64,000 nt of DNA from Azospirillum rugosum. Its GTDB lineage: Bacteria; Pseudomonadota; Alphaproteobacteria; Azospirillales; Azospirillaceae. The position numbers were made by a program, and so were the translations under genes. Location of the stretch: the NCBI RefSeq assembly GCF_017876155.1, contig NZ_JAGINP010000010.1:1-64000 (forward strand), in the 5' to 3' direction. Numbering within the stretch: the first letter of the stretch is position 1; each line of letters opens with the position of its first letter. Positions 28,601 through 36,460 of this stretch are shown here, piece after piece. The notes beneath the pieces are model-generated. The model ran no database searches, was not told the DNA's origin, and saw nothing but the letters and a program-made list of their open reading frames with translations.

Positions 28601-29175
28601 TGATCGACAGCTTTTTCACCGCCAACCTGAAGCCGTACGTGGACACCACGCGCCAGCCCTGGCGTTGGCAGCGCATCGGCGGCATGGACCTGGACCTGTC
28701 GGAACCGGTGCTGGAGCAGTTCCGCCGCGCCGCCACCATCCGCGAGGCCTTCTTCGCCACAGGCAGCCCCCGTCCGGACGTCAAGTTCACGCTCACCCCC
28801 CGCATCATCGATCCGAAGATCGAGACGGTGGAGATCGACCTGGAAGGGCAGCTCGTCACCTTCCAGCCCGGCGTCAACCGGGGCGTCACGGTGCAGTGGC
28901 CGATGCCCATCAGCACCAACGTCTCCGCCGTCACCTTCGTCGCCGGCAGCACCAACGGCGTCCCGAACAAGGTCCAGGCCCGCAGCGCCAGCGGGCCCTG
29001 GTCGGTCTTCCGCCTGTTCCGTGAAGCGCGGTTCGAGCCGCGCGGACCCGACCGCGCCGTCGTCACCTTCGCCGGCGGCGGCATGTCGGCCTCGTTCGAG
29101 CTGCGCGCGAGCAGCATCGTCAATCCCTTCTCGCTGCCCGACATGGAGCAGTTCCAATGTCCACCGACCCTCTGA
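25615..29175 (+). CDS. tssM: TssM/IcmF inner-membrane protein
   Basis: An 1186-residue IcmF/TssM, the inner-membrane and periplasmic arm of the secretion channel. Two N-terminal membrane helices (about 12-32 and 44-62) enclose a short loop. A cytoplasmic NTPase domain follows with a Walker A motif at about 130-137 (GPPGSGKTT) and VLLDTAGRYT. A third membrane helix is at about 445-462, then the large periplasmic part ending in the conserved VQWPMP and GPWSVFRLF region. The Walker A motif is intact. Start is ATG 25615 or ATG 25618. The 3' end overlaps tagF by 19 bases. Confidence 0.96.
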   Translation: MMGGLSSALRSRWFFSFLGVALLGALVWFAGPLIGIGDARPLEDDAVRLAVILAALLAWAAALAVSILRKRRRAAAMVQGIAALSPDEPAAATAEEIATLQERLNDALDRLRRNGKGAGAIYDLPWYVLIGPPGSGKTTALLNAGLRFPLATDNGPASVRGVGGTRNCDWWFADEAVLLDTAGRYTTQDSHAEVDAGAWLGFLDLLKRTRPRQPVNGALVAISLAELGAATPAVRNAHAAAVRQRLNQLYERLGVRLPVYVLFTKLDLVVGFTEFFADLGKEGREQVWGVTLPLEEARPLDRLPADFDALTERLQARVLERLNAESLAERRNLVFGFPAQFASLKEPVADFLTAVFQPSRYEPRLMLRGVYFTSATQTGAPIDRLMAAMAGTFGLTAPAPAGAGPSGRSFFLTRLLSDVVFGEAGLVGRDPQVESRNRWVRRGAWAAAALVTLAGIGASALSYMRNTALAERVEAELDQTRALLGTSDGDPAVLGEQDRILDVLDRLRGLNDGPEGMAGPTPVTMRFGLHQGEKLSPAADEAYHRALDHLFYPHLLLRMEYRLRGAMDRPDLLYEGLKAYLMLGGMGRKDGPAPNAALDAALVRDWMMLEWATAYQGAANEPVRARLAAHLDALLAKPPMALPLDMPLVEQARATLLREAPAARAYRIIRRAAEEKAPPDWRVIDHAGPAGAQVFVRRSGQPLTAGTPGLFTHKGFHDAFLPNLGRVAERIAGDAWVLGPQTAAAGRDGVARIQNEVLTLYYNEFARNWDGLLADLSLAQFRSMDEAATVLNAAAGPMSPVRTLVQAVARETDLATAPPAANPVETAQQAAGQTPAGQRLAGLAEQFGLKTGGKPGQPVSDRYQTLRDLAFGRNGGPAGLDQVLASLDSLYQQVSRVAGLPGQGEGDKAAAVRLGQQLAATSATLPEPLRSWIGGMGQQTSAAALGSLRTQINTVWQSSVVPFCERAVKGRYPLQPGSRNEAAVDDFARLFAPTGLIDSFFTANLKPYVDTTRQPWRWQRIGGMDLDLSEPVLEQFRRAATIREAFFATGSPRPDVKFTLTPRIIDPKIETVEIDLEGQLVTFQPGVNRGVTVQWPMPISTNVSAVTFVAGSTNGVPNKVQARSASGPWSVFRLFREARFEPRGPDRAVVTFAGGGMSASFELRASSIVNPFSLPDMEQFQCPPTL

Positions 29176-30401
29176 GCGGCTTTTTCGGGAAACTGCCGGC
29201 ACGCGGCGATTTCGTCGCGCGGTCCCTGCCGCCGGGCTTCCGGGACGTGTGGGACGGGTGGCTTTCACGAATCGTCGCGGAAAGCCGGCATTGGCTGGAC
29301 GGGGGCCCGGAAGGGCGCTGGGGCCGCGTTTTCGCCGCCGCCCCCGTCTGGCGTTTCGCTCTGGGCCCGGATGTGGCCGGACCCCAGGCCCTGTGCGGTC
29401 TCCTGGTTCCGAGCATCGACAACGCCGGACGCGCCTTTCCTCTGACCCTGGTGACCCTGTCGGGCGACGGCGCCGGCAACGACTGGTTCGACCGCGCCGA
29501 GGCGATGCTGCTCGATGTCCTGGACCGCGGCGGAGAGCCGGAGGAGCTGGCCGCCGCCCTGGCAGCCCTGCCCGCGGCGCCGCGCATCGCGGGAGCGGGG
29601 CAGTCTTCATGGTGGGTCGGGGACCATCCGCCCACGCTCCACGCCGAGCTTCCGGACACCCAGGCCTTTGTCGCCATGCTCACCGGCGGGGCCGTTCTGT
29701 TTCCCATCCGCTCCGCCGGCGCGACCGATCCCGGAACCGTCCGGACGCTGAACGAGGACGCCATGCTCGACCGCCCGGACCTGGGTCTCTGGGCCGTTGC
29801 CGACGGGCTGGGCGGCCTGGATGCCGGGGACCAGGCGAGCCGGCTGGTGATCGACCGGCTGGGCGCCATCGGCCCCGCCACGTCGGCGCAAGCCCTCCTC
29901 CACGAGGTCGGACGCATCTTGCGTGCGGCCAATGCCGAGTTGCACGGCGCGTCCACGGCGATGGCCTGCACCCTGGTGGCCCTGCTGGTGTTCGGCCGGC
30001 ATTTTGCCGCCGTCTGGGCCGGTGACAGCCGGCTCTACCGGCTGCGGGCCGGAGCGCTGGAGCAGCTCACAACGGACCACAGCGTCGTCCAGGCCATGGT
30101 CGAAGCCGGCGACCTCGAACCGTCCAGCGCCGTACATCACCCTCGGGGCAACGAGGTCACCCGCGCCGTCGGCGCGGCGGACACCCTGTTCCTGGACGTC
30201 ATCCACGGCGAACTGGCACCGGGTGACCTTTTCCTTCTGTGCAGCGACGGATTGACCAAGGTCCTGCCCGACACGGACATCGGCCGGATCGCCGAAAGCC
30301 AGCCGCTCGACCGTCTTCCCGCGCAGCTGATCAGCGTCGTGCGGGAGATCGGCGCGCCCGACAACGTCACCGTCGTTGCGGTGGAGCTCGCCTCGCCATG
30401 A
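29157..30401 (+). CDS. tagF: TagF-PppA fusion
   Basis: A 414-residue two-domain protein. The N-terminal TagF/SciT domain (about 1-165) shows GFFGKLPARGDFVARSLP and CGLLVPSIDNAGRAFPLT. The C-terminal PP2C phosphatase domain (about 180-412) shows VRTLNEDAML, WAVADGLGGLDAGDQAS, AVWAGDSRLYRL and APDNVTVV. TagF represses T6SS post-translationally, and a TagF-PppA fusion of this kind is known from Agrobacterium. Metal-binding Asp positions look intact. Together with the separate PP2C at 2792-3649 it gives two phosphatases for one system. Confidence 0.93.
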   Translation: MSTDPLSGFFGKLPARGDFVARSLPPGFRDVWDGWLSRIVAESRHWLDGGPEGRWGRVFAAAPVWRFALGPDVAGPQALCGLLVPSIDNAGRAFPLTLVTLSGDGAGNDWFDRAEAMLLDVLDRGGEPEELAAALAALPAAPRIAGAGQSSWWVGDHPPTLHAELPDTQAFVAMLTGGAVLFPIRSAGATDPGTVRTLNEDAMLDRPDLGLWAVADGLGGLDAGDQASRLVIDRLGAIGPATSAQALLHEVGRILRAANAELHGASTAMACTLVALLVFGRHFAAVWAGDSRLYRLRAGALEQLTTDHSVVQAMVEAGDLEPSSAVHHPRGNEVTRAVGAADTLFLDVIHGELAPGDLFLLCSDGLTKVLPDTDIGRIAESQPLDRLPAQLISVVREIGAPDNVTVVAVELASP

Positions 30402-30700
30402 CCAAGCCCGCCGCGCGTTGTACCGACATGCACCTGTGCCCCATGGCAACCCCGGCGGTGGTGCCGGTCCCGCATGTGGGCGGACCGATCACCGGCCCCG
30501 GCGCGGTCAACGTCCTGATCGGCGGCCTGCCCGCCGCACGCATGGGCGATCTCGCGACCTGCGTCGGCCCACCCGACACGATCGTCATGGGCAGCGCCAC
30601 GGTCCTGGTCGGCGGCAGCCCACAAGCACGCATGACCGACCCAACGCTGCACGGCGGCACGATCATGGTCGGGTTTCCAACCGTGCTGGTCGGAGGCTGA
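30398..30700 (+). CDS. PAAR-domain spike tip protein
   Basis: A 100-residue PAAR protein that sharpens the VgrG tip. It has a repeated Pro/Ala/Arg pattern: MATPAVVPVPHVGGPI, GGLPAARMGD (a literal PAAR motif) and GGSPQARMTD. Cys and His residues at the N-terminus (CTDMHLCPM) and HGG near the end are suited to zinc binding at the tip. No effector domain is attached. The start overlaps the tagF stop by four bases, making it the last gene of the plus-strand operon. Confidence 0.93.
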   Translation: MTKPAARCTDMHLCPMATPAVVPVPHVGGPITGPGAVNVLIGGLPAARMGDLATCVGPPDTIVMGSATVLVGGSPQARMTDPTLHGGTIMVGFPTVLVGG

Positions 30701-30830
30701 GAGGGTACCGTGGATCGCCCCGAGAAGGTTGGCGCGCACCACCTCCTGCATCGCGGCCGCGTCGGTGACGTCGGCCGGCATGGCGCAAGCGGAATGCCCG
30801 ATGGACGCGATACAAAGCCGCACGGCCGCG

Positions 30831-31607
30831 TCAGCGGCGCTGAACCATCAGCTTCTTGATCTCGGCGATGGCCTTGGCCGGGTTCAGGCCCTTCGGGCAC
30901 GTCTTGGTGCAGTTCATGATGGTGTGGCAGCGGTAGAGGCGGAACGGGTCCTCCAGCATATCCAGGCGCTCGCCCGTCATCTCGTCGCGGCTGTCGACGA
31001 TCCAGCGATAGGCCCACAGCAGCACCGCCGGGCCGAGGAAGCGTTCGCTGTTCCACCAGTAGCTCGGGCAGGCGGTGGAGCAGCAGAAGCACAGGATGCA
31101 CTCGTAAAGCCCATTCAGCTTGGCGCGATCCTCGGGCGACTGCAGGCGCTCGCGGCTCGGCGCCGGGGACTGCGTTTGCAGCCACGGCTTGATGGAGGCG
31201 TGCTGCGCGATGACGTGCGTCAGATCGGGGACGAGGTCCTTGATCACCGGCATGTGCGGCAGCGGGTGGATCTTCACGTCGCCGCGGATGTCCTCGATGA
31301 ACTTCAAGCAGGCGACGGTGTTCAGGCCGTCGATGTTCATGGCGCAGGACCCGCAGATGCCCTCCCGGCAGCTCCGCCGGAAGGTCAGGGTGCTGTCGAT
31401 CTCGTTCTTGATGTGGATGAGGGCGTCGAGGACCATCGGCCCGAACTTGGCGGTGTCGACGATGTAGGTGTCCATTCGGGGATTCTGCCCGTCCTCGGGG
31501 TTCCACCGGTAAATCCGGAAGGCGCGCGCGGTTCGGGCTCCGCCCGCCGCATTGATGCGTCGACCTTCCTGGATGCGGGAATGCGCGGGGAGCCTGAACT
31601 GGACCAT
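30831..31607 (-). CDS. sdhB: Succinate dehydrogenase iron-sulfur subunit
   Basis: A 258-residue SdhB that passes electrons from succinate oxidation to ubiquinone in the inner membrane. The N-terminal 2Fe-2S domain has [15 protein letters not shown] plus a further Cys. The C-terminal domain has [13 protein letters not shown] and [11 protein letters not shown] for the 4Fe-4S and 3Fe-4S clusters. I chose ATG 31607 (MVQFRLP), where family similarity begins; the frame is open to 31853 but reads as noise. No sdhA, sdhC or sdhD lies in the window, so this is a solitary or extra copy. Confidence 0.92.
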   Translation of the reverse strand: MVQFRLPAHSRIQEGRRINAAGGARTARAFRIYRWNPEDGQNPRMDTYIVDTAKFGPMVLDALIHIKNEIDSTLTFRRSCREGICGSCAMNIDGLNTVACLKFIEDIRGDVKIHPLPHMPVIKDLVPDLTHVIAQHASIKPWLQTQSPAPSRERLQSPEDRAKLNGLYECILCFCCSTACPSYWWNSERFLGPAVLLWAYRWIVDSRDEMTGERLDMLEDPFRLYRCHTIMNCTKTCPKGLNPAKAIAEIKKLMVQRR

Positions 31608-31971
31608 ATGAGAGGATCTTTCTTTTCCATAATCGCGTGCGGAACGGTCGGCCAGAGTGTCGCCGTGGATCCGAATCGTAACCGCTGTCGGTCCAATGAC
31701 GTGCCGCCGAAGCCGACGCGATATGGCATACGGGGTGCCTTTGCCTCGCCCCGGGAAGGGAAGCACAACGAACCTGTCCCGCCGGGACTCGATCCGCCGT
31801 TGCCGTCGCAAAAAACGGCGCCCAGGCGGGAATGCCTGAGCGCCGCTTGTCATTGATGACCGCCATGATCGTTCGTTGCGGCACTATCAGGTGCGCGCTG
31901 TTCATTCTGGCCCAGCGATTCGACGGGTGCCGGTCCTCAGGCCCGCAGCGGGCGCTGATCGCCCCTCCGGG
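31608..31971. other. Gap upstream of sdhB
   Basis: 364 bp with no convincing gene. It holds the terminator of the upstream catabolic operon (31810-31845) and presumably the sdhB promoter. No clear -35/-10 pair was identified. Confidence 0.5.
31810..31845 (-). terminator. Intrinsic terminator of the hydrolase/ABC operon
   Basis: On the minus strand a GC-rich stem (CGGCGCTCAGGC with GCCTGGGCGCCG, one T-G pair, six-base loop) is followed by a run of six T. It lies 127 bp after the hydrolase stop at 31972 and insulates sdhB. Confidence 0.8.
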
Positions 31972-32877
31972 TCACCCCGCTTCCAGGAAGTTGGCGACGG
32001 TTTCCCAGAGCAGGTGGCGCCGCAGCCCCAGGGGCGTGCAGTGGGCAAGGCCGGGAAGCACGGCGATGCGCTTGTCGCCGCCGGGCAGGCGGCGGAAGAA
32101 GGCCAGCAGGTCATCCAGCGTGGCGATGCCGTCGTGCTCGCCGCGGACGATCAGGGTCGGCGCCGCGATGCGCTCCGGATCGACGAGAGGCAGACGCGTG
32201 GTCATGTCGAGGTAGGTGCCGGTCGGGACGGAGTCGCCATAGGAAAGCTGCGCGTCGGCGCAGGCCTCGATGACGGCGGGATCGCTCGTTCCCGGCAGGT
32301 CGCGGGTGAAGATGCTGGTGATGAAGGCGCGGTCGATGGGGCGGCGGTTGTGGGTGCGGAAGAACTCCACCCCCTCGCGCCGCTTGGCGAGCGTCGGCGA
32401 TCCCTCGCCCGTCCACACGAAGGCGTCGAGGACGAGGCGGGACACCGCGTCCGGCTCCGCCTGGGCAAATCCAGCCGCCCGCAGGGCGCCCGAGGACATG
32501 CCGTAGAGCAGGACGGAGGAGGCGCCGGTCTCGCGCCGGATCACCTCCATGGCCGCCGTGATGTCCGCCACCCCGCTCGCGATGTCGGAGTTGCCGTCCG
32601 TGACGGTCGAGCGGCCGTAGCCCTCGTGGTCGAGCGTCCACACGTCGTGGCCGCGGGCGGCCAGCCAGTCCATGAAGGAATAGTCCGGCTTGCCGGGGAC
32701 CGTCAGGTCGAAGGTCGGCAGCGCCGACATGGACGAACCGTGGATCAGCAGAACCGGCGGTCGGGCGGCGTCAGAACCGGCGAGGCCGCGCTTGCGCCAC
32801 AGGAACAGCGAGACCGCGCCCTTGCGGGCCCAATGCTCCTCGCCGCGCACGCCCTGGAAATGGTTATTGTGTTGCAT
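31972..32877 (-). CDS. Alpha/beta hydrolase
   Basis: A 301-residue alpha/beta-hydrolase. The oxyanion motif LLIHGSSMS, nucleophile elbow YGMSSGALRA, acid site VRGEHDG and catalytic His in GLAHCTPLG are all visible. No signal peptide. It overlaps the binding-protein gene by 14 bases and is the last gene of a minus-strand catabolic operon. A lactonase, esterase or C-C hydrolase role in the same pathway as the SDR and dienelactone hydrolase genes is plausible; the substrate is unknown. Confidence 0.85.
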   Translation of the reverse strand: MQHNNHFQGVRGEEHWARKGAVSLFLWRKRGLAGSDAARPPVLLIHGSSMSALPTFDLTVPGKPDYSFMDWLAARGHDVWTLDHEGYGRSTVTDGNSDIASGVADITAAMEVIRRETGASSVLLYGMSSGALRAAGFAQAEPDAVSRLVLDAFVWTGEGSPTLAKRREGVEFFRTHNRRPIDRAFITSIFTRDLPGTSDPAVIEACADAQLSYGDSVPTGTYLDMTTRLPLVDPERIAAPTLIVRGEHDGIATLDDLLAFFRRLPGGDKRIAVLPGLAHCTPLGLRRHLLWETVANFLEAG

Positions 32878-33889
32878 GGTTCGGCAGCAACTCGTTGGTG
32901 AAGGTGGTGGCGAAGTCGACGGGCTGACCGCCGGGCTGGAGGAAGTCGTAGACCTTCTTCGCCCCTTCCATCGTCATGCGCCCGTTCTTGCTCCAGATCT
33001 GGCTGACGAGGCGGTAGGCGCGGGCGTTGGTGTCCGGATTCATGACCGGGAACTCGGCGGCCATGATGGCCGGTCCGCGCTTGGGATCGAGAAGGATGGC
33101 CTGCGCTTCGGAAAACACCGCGGCGACCTTGCGCGCCAGATCCGGCTTGTCGCGGATCGTCTCGGGCAGTGTGGCGACGGTCATGAAGATCAGGTCGGTG
33201 AAGGCGGGGACCTCGCCGTCCATGATGTTGACCATGATGTCCCCGACGCCCTCCTGCTGGACCATGGCGCCCGCGGGTTCAACCGGCAGGGCGGCGTCGA
33301 TGACCTTGCCCTTCAGGGCGCCGATGTAGGAAGCCGGCTCGCTGCCGAGATAGACCAGCTCGATGTCGCCGGGAAGCGCCAGGCCGTAGCTCTTGGCGAG
33401 CACGCCCAGCATCTTCTCGCCGGAGCCTGCGGCCGACGGAACGCCGATCCGCTTGCCCTTCAGCGCCTGCACGCGTTCCGCCAGGGTCTTGCCCTTGTTC
33501 GCCTCGACCAGCGCGGTGGACGCGACGATGTTGTTGAGCGGACGGTCGGTGACGTTGAAGATCGCGACCATCTTCTGGCCACGGGCCGCCGCCGTCAGGA
33601 TGTGCTCGTAGCTGAGGACGCCGAAATCGACGCCGCCGGTGGCGACTGCCTGCAAGGCCAGCGGGCCGCCGTTGACGAAGGTGATCTCCGGCTTCAATCC
33701 GTGCTTCTCGAACAGCTTCTCGCGGACCGCGACGTACAGGGGGCCGGAGAAATAGCCGTGCCCGATGTTGGCGATCCGGACCGCCTCCTGCGCCATGGCC
33801 GGCACGCTGAGCGCCAGGCCGGACCAGACGGCCAGAATGGCCAAGCCGATCGCCTTCAGGCACATCGTTTTAAGGCCCATCGCTTTCAT
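32864..33889 (-). CDS. NitT/TauT-type ABC substrate-binding protein
   Basis: A 341-residue periplasmic binding protein of the SsuA/THI5 class. The signal peptide ends near VPAMAQ (about 34-36), and its N-terminus is repetitive (KAMGL, KTMCL, KAIGL). The mature part starts EAVRIANIGHGYFSGPLYVA and contains GLKPEITFVNGGPLALQAVA. Relatives bind taurine, sulfonates, nitrate, pyrimidine precursors or aromatic acids; the ligand here is unknown. Permease and ATPase genes follow on the same strand upstream. Confidence 0.88.
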   Translation of the reverse strand: MKAMGLKTMCLKAIGLAILAVWSGLALSVPAMAQEAVRIANIGHGYFSGPLYVAVREKLFEKHGLKPEITFVNGGPLALQAVATGGVDFGVLSYEHILTAAARGQKMVAIFNVTDRPLNNIVASTALVEANKGKTLAERVQALKGKRIGVPSAAGSGEKMLGVLAKSYGLALPGDIELVYLGSEPASYIGALKGKVIDAALPVEPAGAMVQQEGVGDIMVNIMDGEVPAFTDLIFMTVATLPETIRDKPDLARKVAAVFSEAQAILLDPKRGPAIMAAEFPVMNPDTNARAYRLVSQIWSKNGRMTMEGAKKVYDFLQPGGQPVDFATTFTNELLPNHATQ

Positions 33890-33939
33890 GCTGTGGTCCT
33901 CCCTCCTGTCATTTTTTGATAGTCATCGACGGCTGCGCC

Positions 33940-34788
33940 TCAGCGGCTGACGACCTTCCATCCCTCCAGCCGCGATTGGACGAGGTTGACCGCCTCGTTG
34001 AAGACGACCGCCAGGGCGGCGATCACGGTCAGGGCGGCGAAGACGCCCGCCGTGTCGAATTCGCTGCCCGAGCGCTGGATGAGGTAGCCGAGCCCGCGGC
34101 TGGACGCGATCATCTCGCCCATGATGGTGCCGATCAGCGCGTAAGGCAGGGCGGTCTTCAGCCCGGTGAAGATCCACGAGGTCGCCGACGGCAGCACCAC
34201 CTTGGCCAGGATCTGCCGGCGCGTCGCCTTCATCAGGCGCAGCACGTCGACAAGGTCGTTGTCGACCTCCCGCACCCCGGCGAAGGTGTTCACGAACACC
34301 AGGAAGACGACCAGCGCCGCGGCCAGCGCGACCTTGGAGCCGATGCCCAGGCCCAGCCACAGGATGAACAGCGGGGCGAGCGCCACCTTCGGCAAGGCGT
34401 TGAAGGCCCAGATGTAGGGGTTGAGGAGACGGCTGAGGAAGGGCGACAGGCCGAGCCACACCCCCCCGAGCACGCCGAGCACCGACCCGATCGCGAAGCC
34501 GAGCAGGGTCGCCTCCACTGTCGCCCACAGGTGGGGGAAGATGCTGCCGGCGACGATCCAGCCCCACAGCCGCCCCAGGATCGCCAGCGGCGTGCTGATC
34601 AGGAATTCGCTGATCAGGCGGCCGGAGAGCAGCTGCCAGAGGACCAGGAACGCCACGCCGACGGCGGCCTGAAGCAGCAGCATCACCGGCGTGCCCACCT
34701 CCTCCAGGCGCCGCCGCCGCCGCCGCGGCTTGGCGTTGGCGGTTTCGGCGGGCTGGTCCACCCGGTCGAGCAGGTGATCGCTGTTCAT
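33940..34788 (-). CDS. NitT/TauT-type ABC permease
   Basis: A 282-residue inner-membrane permease of the SsuC/TauC class. Six hydrophobic helices are predicted, the first at about 37-57 (MLLLQAAVGVAFLVLWQLL). The EAA-like loop that contacts the ATPase is around DVLRLMKATRRQILAKVVLP. Its start overlaps the ATPase stop by four bases, as expected for a transporter operon. Confidence 0.9.
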   Translation of the reverse strand: MNSDHLLDRVDQPAETANAKPRRRRRRLEEVGTPVMLLLQAAVGVAFLVLWQLLSGRLISEFLISTPLAILGRLWGWIVAGSIFPHLWATVEATLLGFAIGSVLGVLGGVWLGLSPFLSRLLNPYIWAFNALPKVALAPLFILWLGLGIGSKVALAAALVVFLVFVNTFAGVREVDNDLVDVLRLMKATRRQILAKVVLPSATSWIFTGLKTALPYALIGTIMGEMIASSRGLGYLIQRSGSEFDTAGVFAALTVIAALAVVFNEAVNLVQSRLEGWKVVSR

Positions 34789-35555
34789 GGCGTGACCTCG
34801 TCGTATTCCTGGCGCAGCCGCTCCCAGAAGGCCGTGTAGATCTCATGGAACCGGCTGGTGAAGCGGATGGAGTCGACGTCGCGGGGCCGGGGCAGGTCGA
34901 CGATGCCTTCGAAGGCGACGCGGGCCGGGCGCTTGCTGAACACCACGATGCGGTCGGCCAGCGTGATCGCCTCCATCAGGTCGTGGGTCACCAGGATGAT
35001 GGTCTGGCGATTCTCCGCCCACAGCTTCAGGAGCAGGTCGTGCATCGCGATCCGCAGCTGCGGGTCGAGTGCTGCGAACGGCTCGTCCAGCAGCAGCACC
35101 TGCGGGCCATGCAGAAGCATGCGGGCCAGGCAGACGCGCTTGCGCATGCCGCCGGACAGTTCGCTGGAGAACTTCTGCTCGAACCCGTCGAGCCCGACAT
35201 GGGCCAGCATCGCCCGCGCCGCGTCGTACCGCTTGGCGGGCGGCCACCCCGCCAGTTCCAGCGGCAGGGCGACGTTGTCGAGCACCGCCCGCCAGGGCAG
35301 CAGGTTGTCCTTCTGCGTCATGTAGCCGACGTCGGTGTTGACGTCGCCGACCGTCCGGCCGTTGTAGCGCACCCGCCCTTCGCTCGGCGGGTACAGGCCG
35401 GCGATCATGTTCAACAGCGTGGACTTCCCGCAGCCCGACGGCCCGATGAAGGCGACGACCGACTGCGGATCGACCCGCACGTTGACGTTCTGCACCGCCC
35501 GGAACGTCTGGGCGCCCTTGCTGAACGTCTTTCCGATGTCCTGCAACTCAATCAA
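34785..35555 (-). CDS. NitT/TauT-type ABC ATPase
   Basis: A 256-residue ABC ATPase of the SsuB/TauB class. Walker A GPSGCGKST, Q-loop YMTQKDNLLPW, signature LSGGMRKRVCLARML, Walker B LLLDEPFAALD and H-loop VTHDLMEA are all present. It is the first transporter gene. Repeated GATCAA half-sites lie in the 98-bp gap upstream. Confidence 0.93.
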   Translation of the reverse strand: MIELQDIGKTFSKGAQTFRAVQNVNVRVDPQSVVAFIGPSGCGKSTLLNMIAGLYPPSEGRVRYNGRTVGDVNTDVGYMTQKDNLLPWRAVLDNVALPLELAGWPPAKRYDAARAMLAHVGLDGFEQKFSSELSGGMRKRVCLARMLLHGPQVLLLDEPFAALDPQLRIAMHDLLLKLWAENRQTIILVTHDLMEAITLADRIVVFSKRPARVAFEGIVDLPRPRDVDSIRFTSRFHEIYTAFWERLRQEYDEVTP

Positions 35556-35609
35556 TGGACGCTCCTCTCATACGGTCGGCGGATCAACACGCCCAGTGCC
35601 TGCCGACCG

Positions 35610-35643
35610 TTGATCCCGACAGATCAATGTGTTGGCATTGATC
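35610..35643. promoter_or_regulatory. GATCAA/TTGATC dyad cluster
   Basis: Two overlapping dyads: TTGATC-N6-GATCAA (35610-35627) and GATCAATG-N6-CATTGATC (35622-35643, perfect 8-bp arms). A further GATCAA occurs at 35582-35587. No T-run follows, so this looks more like an operator for the ABC transporter genes than a terminator. Confidence 0.45.
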
Positions 35644-35653
35644 GAAAGGGTGA

Positions 35654-36451
35654 TCAGAAGATCATCCGCTGATGACCTCCATCCACGTCGATGTTGGTGC
35701 CGCACAGGTAGCTGGCGCGCTCGGACGCCAGGAAGGCGACCGCGTCGGCGATGTCCTCCGGCGTGCCCCAGCGGCCGAGCGGAACGGTGTCGCCCCAGCC
35801 GCTCTCCTGCTGTTCCAGGCTGCGGCCCAGGTAGCGTTCCTCGTCGATCACCAGGTCGGCGGTCAGCGGGCTGGAGATGCGGCTGGGGCAGACGGCGTTC
35901 ACCAGGATGCCGTCGCGGCCGAGATCGTCGGACAGCGACTTGACGAGCGCGTGCTGGGCGGCGTTGACCACCGCCGACCCCAGCACGGCGCGCCCCGGAA
36001 CCTTGCCGGCCTGCCCGATGACCAGGATCAGGCGTCCGCCGCCCTGGCGGCGCAGATGCGGGGCGGCGTGCCGGGCCAGCTCCCAGGGGCCGAGCACCTT
36101 GGTCCGGAAATGCGCCTCCACCTGCTCCGGCGAAAGCTCCTCGCAGCGGCCGCGGAGGTGCGTCCCGGCGTTGCTGACGACGATGTCGAGCCGGCCGAAG
36201 GCCGCCACCGCCTCCTCCACCAGCCGGCCGGCCTCCGCCGGCCGGTCGACGTGGGCGAGCGTGCCCATCACCTTCCCCTGCACCTCGCCCTCGCCGCGCA
36301 GTTGCCCGAGCGCCTCCTCCAGCCGCGCCGGCTCCCGGCCGCAGACGAACACGCGCGCCCCTTCGCGGAGGAGGCGCCGGGCGATGGCCAGCCCGATGCC
36401 GCTGGTCCCGCCCGTCACCAGGGCGACCTTGCCCTCGATGCCCAGTTCCAT
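35654..36451 (-). CDS. SDR-family protein lacking the catalytic triad (1)
   Basis: A 265-residue short-chain dehydrogenase/reductase fold. The dinucleotide-binding motif TGGTSGIG and SNAGTH are present. At the active site, where SDRs have Ser and YxxxK, the sequence reads GQAGKVPG and then SAVVNAAQ, so Ser, Tyr and Lys all appear replaced (S-x-x-x-N at the YxxxK position). The C-terminus (YLCGTNIDVDGG) is typical. A divergent beta-ketoacyl-reductase-like SDR subgroup without the usual catalytic tetrad is known; the reaction here is unknown. It is the last of three such genes in tandem. Confidence 0.85.
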   Translation of the reverse strand: MELGIEGKVALVTGGTSGIGLAIARRLLREGARVFVCGREPARLEEALGQLRGEGEVQGKVMGTLAHVDRPAEAGRLVEEAVAAFGRLDIVVSNAGTHLRGRCEELSPEQVEAHFRTKVLGPWELARHAAPHLRRQGGGRLILVIGQAGKVPGRAVLGSAVVNAAQHALVKSLSDDLGRDGILVNAVCPSRISSPLTADLVIDEERYLGRSLEQQESGWGDTVPLGRWGTPEDIADAVAFLASERASYLCGTNIDVDGGHQRMIF

Positions 36452-36460
36452 CGTCCCCTC

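Noticed and set aside
25609..29610. 1333-codon minus-strand frame opposite tssM and tagF
   Set aside because: Antisense to two well-supported genes; no recognisable protein.
30137..30823. Minus-strand frame after sdhB with ADVTDAAAMQEVVRANL
   Set aside because: A fleeting SDR-like look, but it runs across PAAR and tagF coding sequence and has no cofactor motif.
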